Assembly (NCBI RefSeq): GCF_040958095.1
Contig: NC_091172.1
Coordinates: forward strand, 992,001-1,056,000
Source: Procambarus clarkii
Taxonomy: Eukaryota; Arthropoda; Malacostraca; Decapoda; Cambaridae
Direction: 5' to 3'
Length of the DNA: 64,000 nucleotides
This document shows, one piece after another, positions 41,427 through 51,650 of this stretch. Both the position numbers and the translations under genes were made by a program. The notes under the pieces are model-generated. The model did not search any database and had not been told where the DNA came from. It saw nothing but the letters and a program-made list of their open reading frames with translations. Each line of letters starts with the position of its first letter. The stretch's first letter is position 1.

Positions 41427-41807
41427 ATGACCTATAAACGGAGGGCTCGGAAGACAAAGGAAGCCAATTTGGCACGCGGTCGCCGTCTTTGGCAGGAAAG
41501 GAGAGCCGCTGTAGCGCAAGGGAGAGTTATATCAAGTGAGGATGTAGGCGGCCTCCCCGCCTCACGCCTCGACCCTCCTCACACACCCTCCTCAACCCAG
41601 CCCCTCCATGTGTATGGACCGGCCACGACAGTGCCATCTACATCTACTGGTGTGGCAGTGCCATCTACATCTACTGATGTGGCAGTGCCATCTACATCTA
41701 CTGGTGTGGCAGTGCCATCTACTGGTGTGGCTGGTGTTGCAGTGCCATCTACTGCTGTGCCTGATGTTGCAGTGCCATCTACTGTTTCAATAGACCAATT
41801 TCAATAG
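41427..41807 (+). CDS. 126-aa protein with basic N-terminus and Pro-Ser-Thr repeats, unknown function
   Basis: I do not recognise this protein. It starts at the first ATG after the CpG-rich leader, with A at -3 (GCACAATGA). Residues 1 to about 35 are very basic (KRRARKTK, then RGRRLWQERR), resembling a nuclear localisation or nucleic-acid-binding tail. Residues 45-60 are rich in Pro, Ser and Thr. From about residue 69 a near-9-residue repeat (VPSTSTGVA and shorter forms) continues almost to the end, DQFQ. No catalytic motif or zinc finger is visible. The TAG at 41805-41807 sits directly before GTTAGT, so it coincides with a possible splice donor. This may be the first coding exon of a longer gene in which the last codon, perhaps once CAG, became a stop. 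Alternatively this is a complete small protein, or a remnant carried by a defective transposon. Confidence 0.6.
   Translation: MTYKRRARKTKEANLARGRRLWQERRAAVAQGRVISSEDVGGLPASRLDPPHTPSSTQPLHVYGPATTVPSTSTGVAVPSTSTDVAVPSTSTGVAVPSTGVAGVAVPSTAVPDVAVPSTVSIDQFQ
41631..41786 (+). repeat. Coding minisatellite, 27-30 bp units, six copies
   Basis: GTGCCATCTAC starts at 41631, 41658, 41685, 41712, 41742 and 41772, giving spacings of 27, 27, 27, 30 and 30. All are multiples of three, so the reading frame is kept and the unit encodes VPSTSTGVA or a close variant. Later units lose one or more ACATCT steps and gain GTTGCA-type spacers. The length is likely to vary between element copies. Confidence 0.93.
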
Positions 41808-41935
41808 GTTAGTATGTTTTAGTGTTATAATCTGGTATTTTGTAATATGTATGTGCAGGATATATATATGTATAATTTTTTTTTTATTTTTTATTTTTTA
41901 TTTTTTTTTCAATTTTTTTTTTCGTTTGTTATCAG
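41808..41935 (+). other. Candidate intron 1 of the element gene (128 bp)
   Basis: A donor-like GTTAGT follows AATAG at 41808. The acceptor is TTATCAG at 41929-41935, preceded by a long T-rich tract from about 41877 to 41929. Removing it joins codon 127 (TAG as sequenced) to a downstream open frame in phase 0. The acceptor is strong. The donor is reasonable, but the stop codon beside it leaves use of this intron uncertain. Confidence 0.5.
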
Positions 41936-42062
41936 GGGATGTGCATGGAACTTGCACACCTTGCTCAATGGATGCCTATCTGCAAGGGTGCCAATTATGA
42001 ACAAAATCTGTTGAAGTCAAGCTCAGTTACAGGTGGCCGAACTTTGATCTTATTTTACTCAG
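41936..42062 (+). CDS. Candidate internal exon 2 (127 bp), product unknown
   Basis: It is bounded by TATCAG on the left and by a perfect donor, CAG/GTAAGT, at 42060-42068. Read in phase 0 it is open throughout for 42 codons (GMCMELAHLAQW at the start, TLILFYSG at the end across the junction). The other two frames hit stops. Phase 0 is also the phase left by the first coding block, which supports the model. No domain is recognised. Because TAG precedes the donor of exon 1, translation into this exon needs a different element copy without the stop, or another start. Confidence 0.5.
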
Positions 42063-42444
42063 GTAAGTAATTTACAACTTCAAAGTACATCATAGCTTTC
42101 ATTTATTAATCAATTTACATGCAAATTACACCTTATATGTAGAGTTTGTGCTTCTACAAAACCTAGTAGACATTTTAGTCCAAAGTCCATTTGTTGATTT
42201 TATAAAAATTTATAAACATCATATATTGCATATTTTTGGAAGGGTAACTTTGAAAAATTATATTATTGCACTAAACTTTTTATTCCTAAAACTGATCACT
42301 ACAATCCTTTATTATGTGCTAATTTTAATATCTGAGTGTTATAGAAATGATTTTAGTTGACAAATGTGGTCCCTAAAATTATTTGAAAATGTTGAAAATT
42401 CGTTGCATAATACGTTGTGTATTTTTTTCTCCTTTTCTGTTTAG
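42063..42444 (+). other. Candidate intron 2 of the element gene (382 bp)
   Basis: GTAAGT at 42063 matches the donor consensus exactly. TTTTTTCTCCTTTTCTGTTTAG at 42423-42444 is a textbook pyrimidine tract and acceptor. The interior is very A/T-rich and has no other notable feature. A 70-codon frame inside it (42148-42360) is judged to be chance. Confidence 0.6.
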
Positions 42445-42530
42445 GGTGTGATGGTGAAACTTGGACCAGTTGCAGCCCTTTCTATAACCATTTCATAAAT
42501 AAATTTATAAGCAAATCAAACAATTTTTAA
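42445..42530 (+). CDS. Candidate terminal exon 3, product unknown
   Basis: It follows the TTTAG acceptor. Joined to exon 2 (phase 1) it gives an open frame beginning GCDGETWTSCSPFYN and ending at TAA 42528-42530, 20 bases before the element's end. An AATAAA at 42498 lies within this frame rather than after it, so the last part may not be translated as drawn. The alternative frame (GVMVKLGPVAAL) stops just before AATAAA but does not fit the phase of exon 2. The product cannot be named. Confidence 0.35.
42498..42503 (+). promoter_or_regulatory. Polyadenylation signal AATAAA
   Basis: A canonical AATAAA lies 47 bases before the right end of the element, on the same strand as the gene. Cleavage 10-30 bases on would place the transcript end inside the element. 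Confidence 0.5.
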
Positions 42531-42537
42531 TTTAACC

Positions 42538-42550
42538 TTGATATGCCCCC
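42538..42550 (-). repeat. Right terminal inverted repeat
   Basis: TTGATATGCCCCC, the exact reverse complement of 41030-41042. The satellite resumes directly afterwards with TAAAGTCGTAACTTC. Confidence 0.93.
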
Positions 42551-42554
42551 TAAA
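42551..42554. repeat. Target site duplication, right (TAAA)
   Basis: TAAA follows the right inverted repeat and duplicates 41026-41029. Deleting the element plus one TAAA restores a normal satellite junction, CATATAAAGTCGTAAC. Confidence 0.7.
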
Positions 42555-43835
42555 GTCGTAACTTCAAACTGCGAATACGTGTAGAGAGCCAAAATTTGGT
42601 TCCAAAATATGGCTCAGGCCTCGAAATTGGGATGTTTGGGATATTTTGAAAACTGCAGGGGAGTTTGTGGAAAATGTGACTCACTACCCCTTGCATTACT
42701 TGGCATATAATGGGTATAAAAAAATCGTAATTTCAAACTGCGAATACGTGCAGAGAGCCAGAATTTGGCTCCAAAATGTGAATCAGGCCTTAAAATTGGG
42801 ATGTTTGGGATATTTTGAAAACTGCAGGGGGGATTGCACCAAATGTTACCAAACGCCGCTTTCAGGACTTAGCATATGTTGGGTATAAAAAAGTCGCAAT
42901 TTTAAACTGCGAATACGTGCAGAGAGCCAGAATTTGGCTCCAAAATACGGCTCAGGCCTCGAAATTGGGATATTTGGGATATTTTGAAAACTGCAGGGAG
43001 GTTTCGGACATATGTGACCCAACGCCGCTTTCAGTACTTGGTATATGTTGCGTATATAAAGTCGTAATTTAAAACTGCCAATACGTGCAGAGAGCCAGAA
43101 TTTTGCTCCAAACTATGGTTCAGGCATCGAAATTAGCATGTTTGGGATATTTTGAAAACTGCAGGGAGGTTTGGGACAAATGTGACCAAACGCCGCATTC
43201 AGTACTTGGCATTTGTTGGGTATAAAAAGTCGTAATTTCAAACTGCAAATACGTGCTGTGAGCCAGAATTTGGCTCCAAAATATGGCTCAGGCCTCAAAA
43301 TTTAGATGTTTAGGATATTTTGAAAACTTCAGAGGAGATTGGGACAAATTTGACCAAACGGCGGTTTCAGTACTTGGCATATGTTGAGTATTAAATTCGC
43401 AATTTCAAACTGCGAATACGTGCAGAGACCCAGAATTTGGATCCAAATTATGGCTCCGGCCTCTAAATTGGGATATTTGGGATATTTTTGAAAACTGCAT
43501 GGGAGTTTGTGCCAAATGTGACTCAATGCCGCTCTCAGAACTTGGCATATGTTGGGTATAAAAAGTCGTAATTTCAAACTGTGAATACGTGCAGAGCACC
43601 AGAATTTGGCTCCAAAATATGCCTCAGGCATCGAAATTGGGATATTTGGGATATTTTGAAAACTGCAGGGAGGTTTGGGACATTTGTGACCAAACGCCGC
43701 TTCCAATACTTGGCATATGTTGGATACAAAAAGTCGTAATTTCAAACTGCGAGTACGTGCAAAGAGGCAAAATTTGGCTCCAAAATATGGCTCAGGCCTC
43801 GAAATAGAGATATTTGGGATATTTTGAAAACTGTA

Positions 43836-43849
43836 GGGGGGGGGGGGGG
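43836..43849 (+). repeat. Poly-G tract, 14 G
   Basis: The G-run follows CTGTA (a changed CTGCA) and is followed by TTTGGGACAAATG. It is at the standard hypervariable position of the monomer. Confidence 0.95.
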
Positions 43850-44055
43850 TTTGGGACAAATGTCACCAAACGCCGCTTTCAGTACTTGGCATATGTTGGG
43901 TATAAAAAAGTCGTAATTTCAAACTGTGAATACATGCAGAGAGCCAGAATTTGGCTCCAAAATATAGCTCAGGCCTTAAAATTGGGATATTTTGGATATT
44001 TCGAAAACTGCAGGGGAGTTTGTGCGAAATGTGACTCACTGCCGCTTACAGGACT

Positions 44056-45890
44056 TGGCATATGCTGGGTATAAAATGTCGTAATTTCAAACCGCGAATA
44101 CGTGCATAGAGCCAGAATTTCGCTCCAAAATATTGCTCAGACCTCGAAATTGGGATGTTTGAGATATTTTGAAAACTGCAGGGGGGGTATTGGCTCCAAA
44201 ATGTGAATCAGGCCTTAAAATTGGGATGTTTGGGATATTTTGAAAACTGCAGGGAGGTTTGGGACAAATGTGACTCACTACCGCTTTCAGTACTTCGCAC
44301 ATATTGGGTATAAAAAATCGTAATTTCAAACTACGAATACGTGCAGAGAGCCAGAATTTGGCTACAAAATGTGAATCAAGCCTTAAAATTGGGATGTTTG
44401 GGATATTTGGAAAACTGCAAGGGGGATTGGGCCAAATGTGACCAAACGCCGCTTTCAGGGCTTGGCATATGTTGGGTATAAAAAAGTCGCAATTTTAAAC
44501 TGCGAATACGTGCAGAGAGCCAGAATTTGGCTCCAAAATACGGCTCAGGCCTCGAAATTGGGATATTTGGGATATTTCGAAAACTGCAGACGGAGTTTGT
44601 GCAGAATGTGACTAACTGCCCCTTTCAGGACTTAGCATATGTTGGGTATAAAAATTCGTAATTTCAATCTGAGAATACGTGCATAGAGCCAGAATTTGGC
44701 TCCAAAATATGGCTCAGGCCTCGAAATTGGGATGTTTGGGATATTTTGAAAACTGCAGGGGGGGTTTGGGACAAATGTGACCAAACGCCGCTTTCAGTAC
44801 TTGGCATATGTTGGGCATAAAAAAGTCGTAATTTCAAACTGCGAATACGTGCAGAAAGCTAGAATTTGGCTCCAAAATATTGTTCAGGCCTCGAAATTGG
44901 GATATTTGGGATATTTCGAAAACTGCTTGGGAGTTTGTGCGAAATGTGACTCACTGCCGCTTACAGGACTTGGCATATGCTGGGTATAAAATATCGTAAT
45001 TTCAAACCGCGAATACGTGCATAGGGCCAGAATTTCGCTAAAAAAATATTGCTCAGGCCTCGAAATTGGGATGTTTGAGATATTTTGAAAACTGCAGGGG
45101 GGGTATTGGCTCCAAAATGTGAATCAGGCCTTAAAATTGGGATGTTTGGGATATTTTGAAAACTGCAGGGAGGTTTGGGACAAATGTGACTCACTACCGC
45201 TTTCAGTACTTCGCATATATTGGGTATAAAAAATCGTAATTTCAAACTACGAATACGTGTACAGAGCCAGAATTTGGCTACAAAATGTGAATCAAGCCTT
45301 AAAATTGGGATGTTTGGGTTATTTGGAAAACTGCAAGGGGGATTGGGCCAAATGTGACCAAACGCCGCTTTCAGGGCTTGGCATATGTTGGGTATAAAAA
45401 AGTAGCAATTTTAAACTGCGAATACGTGCAGAGAGCCAGAATATGGCTCCAAAATACGGCTCAGGCCTCGAAATTGGGATATTTGGGATATTTCGAAAAC
45501 TGCAGGGGAGTTTGTGCAAAATGTGACTAACTGCCGCTTTCAGGACTTAGCATATGTTGGGTATAAAAAGTCGTAATTTCAATCTGCGAATACGTGCATA
45601 GAGCCAGAAATTGGCTCCAAAATATGGCTCTGTGTTTGAAATTGGGATGTTTTGGATATTTTGAAAAGTGCAGGGAGGTTTGGGACAAATGTGACAAAAC
45701 GCCGCTTTCAGTACTTGGCATATGTTGGGCATAAAAAAGTCGTAATTTCAAACTGCGAATACGTGCAGAAAGCTAGAATTTGGCTCCAAAATATTGTTCA
45801 GGCCTCGAAATTGGGATATTTGGGATATTTCGAAAACTGCAGGGGAGTTTGTGCGAAATGTGACTTACTGCCGCTTTCAGGACTTGGCAT
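44056..45890 (+). repeat. 915-bp tandem duplication containing a truncated monomer
   Basis: TATGCTGGGTATAAAAT occurs at 44061 and 44976, and TTGGGCATAAAAAAGTCG with GCAGAAAGCTAG at 44811 and 45725, so the offset is 914-915. This is not a multiple of 168 because each copy holds a fused monomer in which the G-run runs straight into TATTGGCTCC of the next monomer (44188 and 45104). Both copies share that junction, so the truncation came first and was then amplified. Later part of copy 2 diverges. A related CTACAAAATGTGAATCAAGCC segment recurs near 48664. Confidence 0.82.
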
Positions 45891-46011
45891 ATGTTGGGTA
45901 TAAAATGTCGTAATTTCAAACCGCGAATACGTGCATAGAGCCAAAATTGGGTTCCAAAATATGACTCAGGCCTCTAAATTGGGATGTTTGGGATATTTTG
46001 AAAACTGCAGG

Positions 46012-46019
46012 TTTTTTTT
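46012..46019 (+). repeat. Poly-T8 replacing the G-run
   Basis: CTGCAGG is followed by eight T and then GGACAAATG, where other monomers have a G tract. This is the first of six such monomers (the others are at 50244, 50916, 51588, 52936 and 54121), which mark one lineage confined to block IV. Confidence 0.93.
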
Positions 46020-46641
46020 GGACAAATGTGACCAAACGCCGCGTTCAGTACTTGGCATATGTTGGGTATAAAAAAGTTGTAATTTCAAACTGCGAATACG
46101 TGCAGAGAGCCAGAATATGGCTCCAAAATACGGCTCAGGCCTCGAAATTGGGATATTTTGGATATTTCGAAAACTGCAGGGGAGTTTGTGCAAAATGTGA
46201 CTAACTACCGCTTTCAGGACTTAGCATATGTTGGGTATAAAAAGTCGTAATTTAAATCTGCGAATACGTGCATAGAGCCAGAATTTGGCTCCAAAATATG
46301 GCTCTGTGTTTGAAATTGGGATGTTTGGGATATTTTGAAAAGTGCAGTGAGGTTTGGGACAAATGTGACGAAACGCCGCTTTCAGTACTTGGCATATGTT
46401 GGGTATATAAATTCGTAATTTCACACTGCGAACACGTGCATAGAGCCAGAATTTGGCTCTAAAATATGGCTCATGCCTCGATATTGGGATGTTTGGGATA
46501 TTTTGAAAACTGCAGGGGGGGGGAGGGGTTTGGGACAAATGTGACCAAACTCCGCTTTCCGTACGTGGATTATGTTGGGTATAAAAAAGTCGTAATTTCA
46601 AACTGCAAATACGTGCAGAGAGCCAGAGTTTGGCTCCAAAA

Positions 46642-46649
46642 TTTTTTTT
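46642..46649 (+). repeat. Poly-T8 insertion at a second monomer site
   Basis: After GGCTCCAAAA a run of eight T precedes CTCAGGCC, replacing the usual TATGG. The same change occurs at 53564-53571, about 6.9 kb away, in a similar context (AGAGTTTGG and a long G-run in the preceding monomer), so the two are copies of one event. Confidence 0.9.
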
Positions 46650-49600
46650 CTCAGGCCTCGAAATTGGGATGTTTGGGATATTTCGAAAACTGCAGGGGAG
46701 TTTGTGCAAAATGTGACTCACTGCCGCTTTCAGTTCTTGGCATATGTTGGGTATAAAAATCGTAATATCAAACTGCGAATACGAGCAGAGAGCCAGAATT
46801 TGGCTCCAAAATATGACTCAGGTCTCGATATTGTGATGTTTGGGATATTTTAAAAACTGCAGGGGGGGTTTGGGACAAATGTGACCAAACGCCGCTTTCA
46901 GTACTTGGCACATGGTGGGCATAAAAAAGTCGTAATTTCAAACTGCGAATACGTGCAGAAAGCTAGAATTTGGCTCCAAAATATTGTTCAGGCCTCGAAA
47001 TTGGGATATTTGGGATATTTAAAAAACTGCAGGGGAATTTGGGACAAATGTGACTCACTGCCGCTTTCAGGACTTGGCATATGTTGGGTATAAAATATCG
47101 TAATTTCAAACCGCGAATACGTGCATAAAGCCAGAATTTTTCTCCAAAATATAGCTCAGGCCTCGAAATTGGGATGTTTGGGATATTTTGAAAACTGCAG
47201 GGAGGTTTGGGACAAATGTGACGAAACGCCACTTTCAGTACTTGGCATATGTTGGGTATATAAATTCGTAATTTCAAACGGCGAATACGTGCAGAGAGCC
47301 AAAATTTGGCTCCAAAATATGGCTCATGCCTCGAAATTGGGATGTTTGGAATATTTTGAAAACTGCAGGGAGGTTTGGAACATATGTGACCAAATGCCAC
47401 TTTCAGTACTTGGCATATGTTTGCTATAAAAAGTCGTAATTTCAAACTCCGAATACGTGCAGAGAGCCAGAATTTGGCTCCAAAATATGGCTCAGGCCTT
47501 GAAATTGGGATGTTTGGGATATTTTGAAAACTGCGGGGGGGGGGTGGTTTGGGACAAATGTGACCAAACGCCGTGTTCAGTACTTGGCATGTTGAGTATA
47601 AAAAAGTCGTAATTTCAAACTGCGAATACGTGCAGAGAGCCAGAATTTGGTTCCAAAATATGACTCAGGCCTCGAAATTAGGATATTTGGGATATTTCGA
47701 AAATTGCAGGGGAGTTTGTGCGAAATGTGACACACTGCCACTTTCAGCACTTGGCATATGTTGGGTATAAAAAGTCGTAATATCAAACTGTGAATACGTG
47801 CAGAGATCAAGACGTTGACTCCAAAATATGGCTCAGGCCTCGATATTGGGATGTTTGGGATATTTTGAAAACTGCAGGGAGGTTTGGGACAAATGTGACA
47901 AAACGGCGCTTTCAGTACTTCGCATATGTTGGGTATAAAAAAGTCGTAATTTCAAATGGCGAATACGTGCAGAGAGCCAGAATTTGGCTCCAAAATGTGA
48001 ATCAGGCCTTAAAATTGGGATGTTTGGGATATTTTGAAAACTGCATGGAGGTTTGGGACAAATGTGACGAAACGCCGCTTTCAGTTTTTGGCATATGTTG
48101 GGTATATAAATTCGTAATTTCAATCTGCGAATACGTGCATTGAGCCAGAATTTGGCTCCAAAATATGGCTCAGGCCTCGAAATTGGGATGTTTGGAATAT
48201 TTTGAAAACTGCAGGAAGGTTTGGGACAAATGTGACGAAACGCCGCTTTCAGTTTTTGGCATATGTTGGGTATATAAATTCGTAATTTCAAACTGCGAAT
48301 ACGTGCAGAGAGCCAGTATTTGGTTCCAAAATATGGCTCATGCCTCGAAATTGGGATGTTTGGGATATTTTAAAAACTGCAGGGGGGAGGGGTTTGGGAC
48401 AAATGTGACCAAACTCCGATTTCAGTACTTGGCATATGTTGGGTATAAAAATAGTAATATCAAACTGCGAATACGTGCAGAGAGCCAGAATTTGGCTCCA
48501 AAATATGGCTCAGGCCTCGATATTGTGATGTTTGGGATATTTTGAAAACTGCTGGGAGGTTTGGGACAAATGTGACTCACTACCGCTTTCAGTACTTCGC
48601 ATATATTGGGTATAAAAAATCGTAATTTCAAACTACGAATACGTGCAGAGAGCCAGAATTTGGCTACAAAATGTGAATCAAGCCTTAAAATTGGGATGTT
48701 TAGGATATTTGGAAAACTGCAAGGGGGATTGGGCCAAATGTGACCAAACGCCGCTTTCAGGGCTTGGCATATGTTGGGTATAAAAAAGTCGCAATTTTAA
48801 ACTGCGAATACGTGCAGAGAGCCAGAATTTGGCTCCAAAATACGGCTCAGGCCTCGAAATTGGGATATTTGGGATATTTCGAAAACTGCAGAGGGAGTTT
48901 GTGCAGAATGTGACTAACTGCCCCTTTCAGGACTTAGCATATGTTGGGTATAAAAATTCGTAATTTCAATCTGCGAATACGTGCATAGAGCCAGAATTTG
49001 GCTCCAAAATATGGCTCAGGCCTCGAAATTGGGATGTTTGGAATATTTGGAAAACTGCAGGAAGGTTTGGGACAAATGTGACGAAACGCCGCTTTCAGTT
49101 TTTGGCATATGTTGGGTATATAAATTCGTAATTTCAAACTGCGAATACGTGCAGAGAGCCAGTATTTGGCTCCAAAATATGGTTCATGCCTCGAAATTGG
49201 GATGTTTGGGATATTTTAAAAACTGCAGGGGGGGGGGGGTTTGGGACAAATGTGACCAAACTCCGATTTCAGTACTTGGCATATGTTGGGTATAAAAATA
49301 GTAATATCAAACTGCGAATACGTGCAGAGAGCCGGAATTTGGCTCCAAAATATGGCTCAGGCCTCAAAATTAGGATATTTAGGATATTTCGAAAACTGCT
49401 GGGAGGTTTGGGACATATGTAACCAATCGCCGCTTTCAGTACCTGGCATATGTTGGGTATGAAAAAGTCGTAATTTCAAACTGCGAATACGTGCATAGAG
49501 CCAGAATTTGGCTCCAAAATATGGCTCATGCCTCGAAATTGGGATGTTTGGAATATTTTGAAGACTGCAGGGAGGTTTGGGACATATGTGACCAAATGCC

Positions 49601-50290
49601 ACTTTCAGTACTTGGCATATGTTTGGTATAAAAAGTCGTAATTTCAAACTTCGAATACGTGCAGAGAGCCAGAATTTGGCTCCAAAATATTGTTCAGGCC
49701 TCGAAATTGGGATATTTGTGATATTTCGAAAACTACAGGGGAGTTTGTGCAAAATGTGACTAACTGCCTCTTTTAGGACATAGCATGTGTTGGGTATAAA
49801 AATTCGTAATTTCAATCTGCAAATACGTGCATAGAGCCAGAATTTGGCTCCAAAATATGGCTCAGGCCTCGAAATTGGGATGTTTGGGATATTTTGAAAA
49901 CTGCAGGGAGGTTTGGGACAAATGTGACGAAGCGCCGCTTTCAGTACTTGGCATATGTTGGGTATATAAATTCGTTATTTGAAACTGCGAATACATGCAG
50001 AGAGCCAAAATTTGGCTCGAAAATGTAGCTAATGCCTCGAAATTGGGATGTTTGTGATATTTTGAAAACTGCAGGGGGGATTGAGACAAATGTGACCAAA
50101 CGCCGCTGTCACTACTTGGCATATGTTGGGTATAAAATGTCGTAATTTCAAACCGCGAATACGTGCATAGAGCCAGAATTCGGCTTCAAAATATGGCTCA
50201 GGCCTTAAAATTAGGATGTTTGGGATATTTTGAAAACTGCAGGTTTTTTTTGGACAAATGTGACCAAACGCCGCGTTCAGTTCTTGGCAT

Positions 50291-51650
50291 ATGTTGGGTA
50301 TAAAAAAGTTGTTACTTCAAACAGCGAATACGTGCAGAGAGACAGAATATGGCTCCAAAATACGGCTCAGGCCTCGAAATTGGGATATTTGGGATATTTC
50401 GAAAACTGCAGGGGAGTTTGTGCAAAATGTGACTCACTGCCGCTTTCAGTACTTGGCATATGTTGGGTATAAAAATCGTAATATCAAACTGCGAATACGA
50501 GCAGAGAGCCAGAATTTGGCTCCAAAATATGACTCAGGCCTCGATATTGTGATGTTTGGGTTATTTTGAAAACTGCTGGGAGGTTTGGGACAAATGCAAC
50601 CAAACGCCGCTTTCAGTACTTGGCATATGTTGGGAATAAAAAAGTGGTAATTTCAAACTGCGAATACGTGCAGAGAGCCAGAATTTGGCTCCAAAATATA
50701 GCTCAGGCCTCAAAATTGGGATATTTAGGATATTTCGAAAACTGCAGGGGAGTTTGTGCGAAATGTGACTCACTGCCGCTTTCAGGACTTGGCAAATGTT
50801 GGGTATAAAATGTCGTAATTTCAAACCGCGAATACGTGCATAGAGCCAGAATTTGGCTCCAAAATATGGCTCAGGCCTCGAAATTGGGATGTTTTGGATA
50901 TTTTGAAAACTGCAGTTTTTTTTGGACAAATGTGACAAAACGCCGCGTTCAGTACTTGGCATATGTTGGGTATAAAAAAGTTGTTACTTCAAACAGCGAA
51001 TACGTGCAGAGAGACAGAATATGGCTCCAAAATACGGCTCAGGCCTCGAAATTGGGATATTTGGGATATTTCGAAAACTGCAGGGGAGTTTGTGCAAAAT
51101 GTGACTCACTGCCGCTTTCAGTACTTGGCATATGTTGGGTATAAAAATCGTAATATCAAACTGCGAATACGAGCAGAGAGCCAGAATTTGGCTCCAAAAT
51201 ATGACTCAGGCCTCGATATTGTGATGTTTGGGTTATTTTGAAAACTGCTGGGAGGTTTGGGACAAATGCAACCAAACGCCGCTTTCAGTACTTGGCATAT
51301 GTTGGGAATAAAAAAGTGGTAATTTCAAACTGCGAATACGTGCAGAGAGCCAGAATTTGGCTCCAAAATATAGCTCAGGCCTCAAAATTGGGATATTTAG
51401 GATATTTCGAAAACTGCAGGGGAGTTTGTGCGAAATGTGACTCACTGCCGCTTTCAGGACTTGGCAAATGTTGGGTATAAAATGTCGTAATTTCAAACCG
51501 CGAATACGTGCATAGAGCCAGAATTTGGCTCCAAAATATGGCTCAGGCCTCGAAATTGGGATGTTTTGGATATTTTGAAAACTGCAGTTTTTTTTGGACA
51601 AATGTGACAAAACGCCGCGTTCAGTACTTGGCATATGTTGGGTATAAAAA
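50291..51650 (+). repeat. 672-bp tandem duplication (4 monomers), apparently identical copies
   Basis: ATGTTGGGTATAAAAAAGTT with GTTACTTCAAACAGCG starts at 50291 and again at 50963, exactly 672 = 4 x 168 apart. I found no difference over the unit, including private variants such as GGGTTATTTTG and CAAATGCAACC. Matching continues to about 51650. This is the freshest-looking duplication in the window. Confidence 0.93.

Larger units (their letters stand above)
41030..42550 (+). mobile_element. 1521-bp DNA-transposon-like insertion with 13-bp inverted ends
   Basis: This is the only non-satellite DNA in the window. It starts GGGGGCATATCAA and ends with the exact reverse complement, TTGATATGCCCCC. 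The flanks are TAAA on each side, and an unoccupied homologous site exists near 36981. These are the marks of a cut-and-paste (class II) element. It carries a CpG-rich 5' region, a 126-codon frame, candidate introns and AATAAA, but no recognisable transposase and no room for a full-length one, so it is probably non-autonomous or internally deleted. There is no poly-A tail, reverse transcriptase or long terminal repeat. The superfamily is unresolved. A TAA reading would suit PIF/Harbinger targets (TWA), while 4-bp targets occur in other superfamilies. Gene content is on the plus strand. Confidence 0.88.
39450..43005 (+). repeat. Higher-order repeat, block III, copy 2 (interrupted by the insert)
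   Basis: Second copy of the unit of about 4.04 kb. It is split at 41030-42550 by the transposon-like element. The satellite resumes on the right in exact register with copy 1, so the insertion caused no visible loss or rearrangement of the flanking monomers. The element is absent from copy 1, so insertion followed the duplication, or the copy was exchanged without it. Confidence 0.8.

Noticed and set aside
41608..41793. 61-codon plus-strand frame rich in CHLHLL
   Set aside because: An alternative-frame shadow of the minisatellite in the 126-aa frame. It has no good start context.
42148..42360. 70-codon plus-strand frame, very hydrophobic
   Set aside because: It lies inside the well-bounded candidate intron 2. 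The composition is what random A/T-rich sequence gives.
41030..42550. Retrotransposon (LINE, SINE or LTR element)
   Set aside because: The ends are exact inverted repeats, there is no terminal poly-A or direct long repeat, and no reverse transcriptase motif is present.
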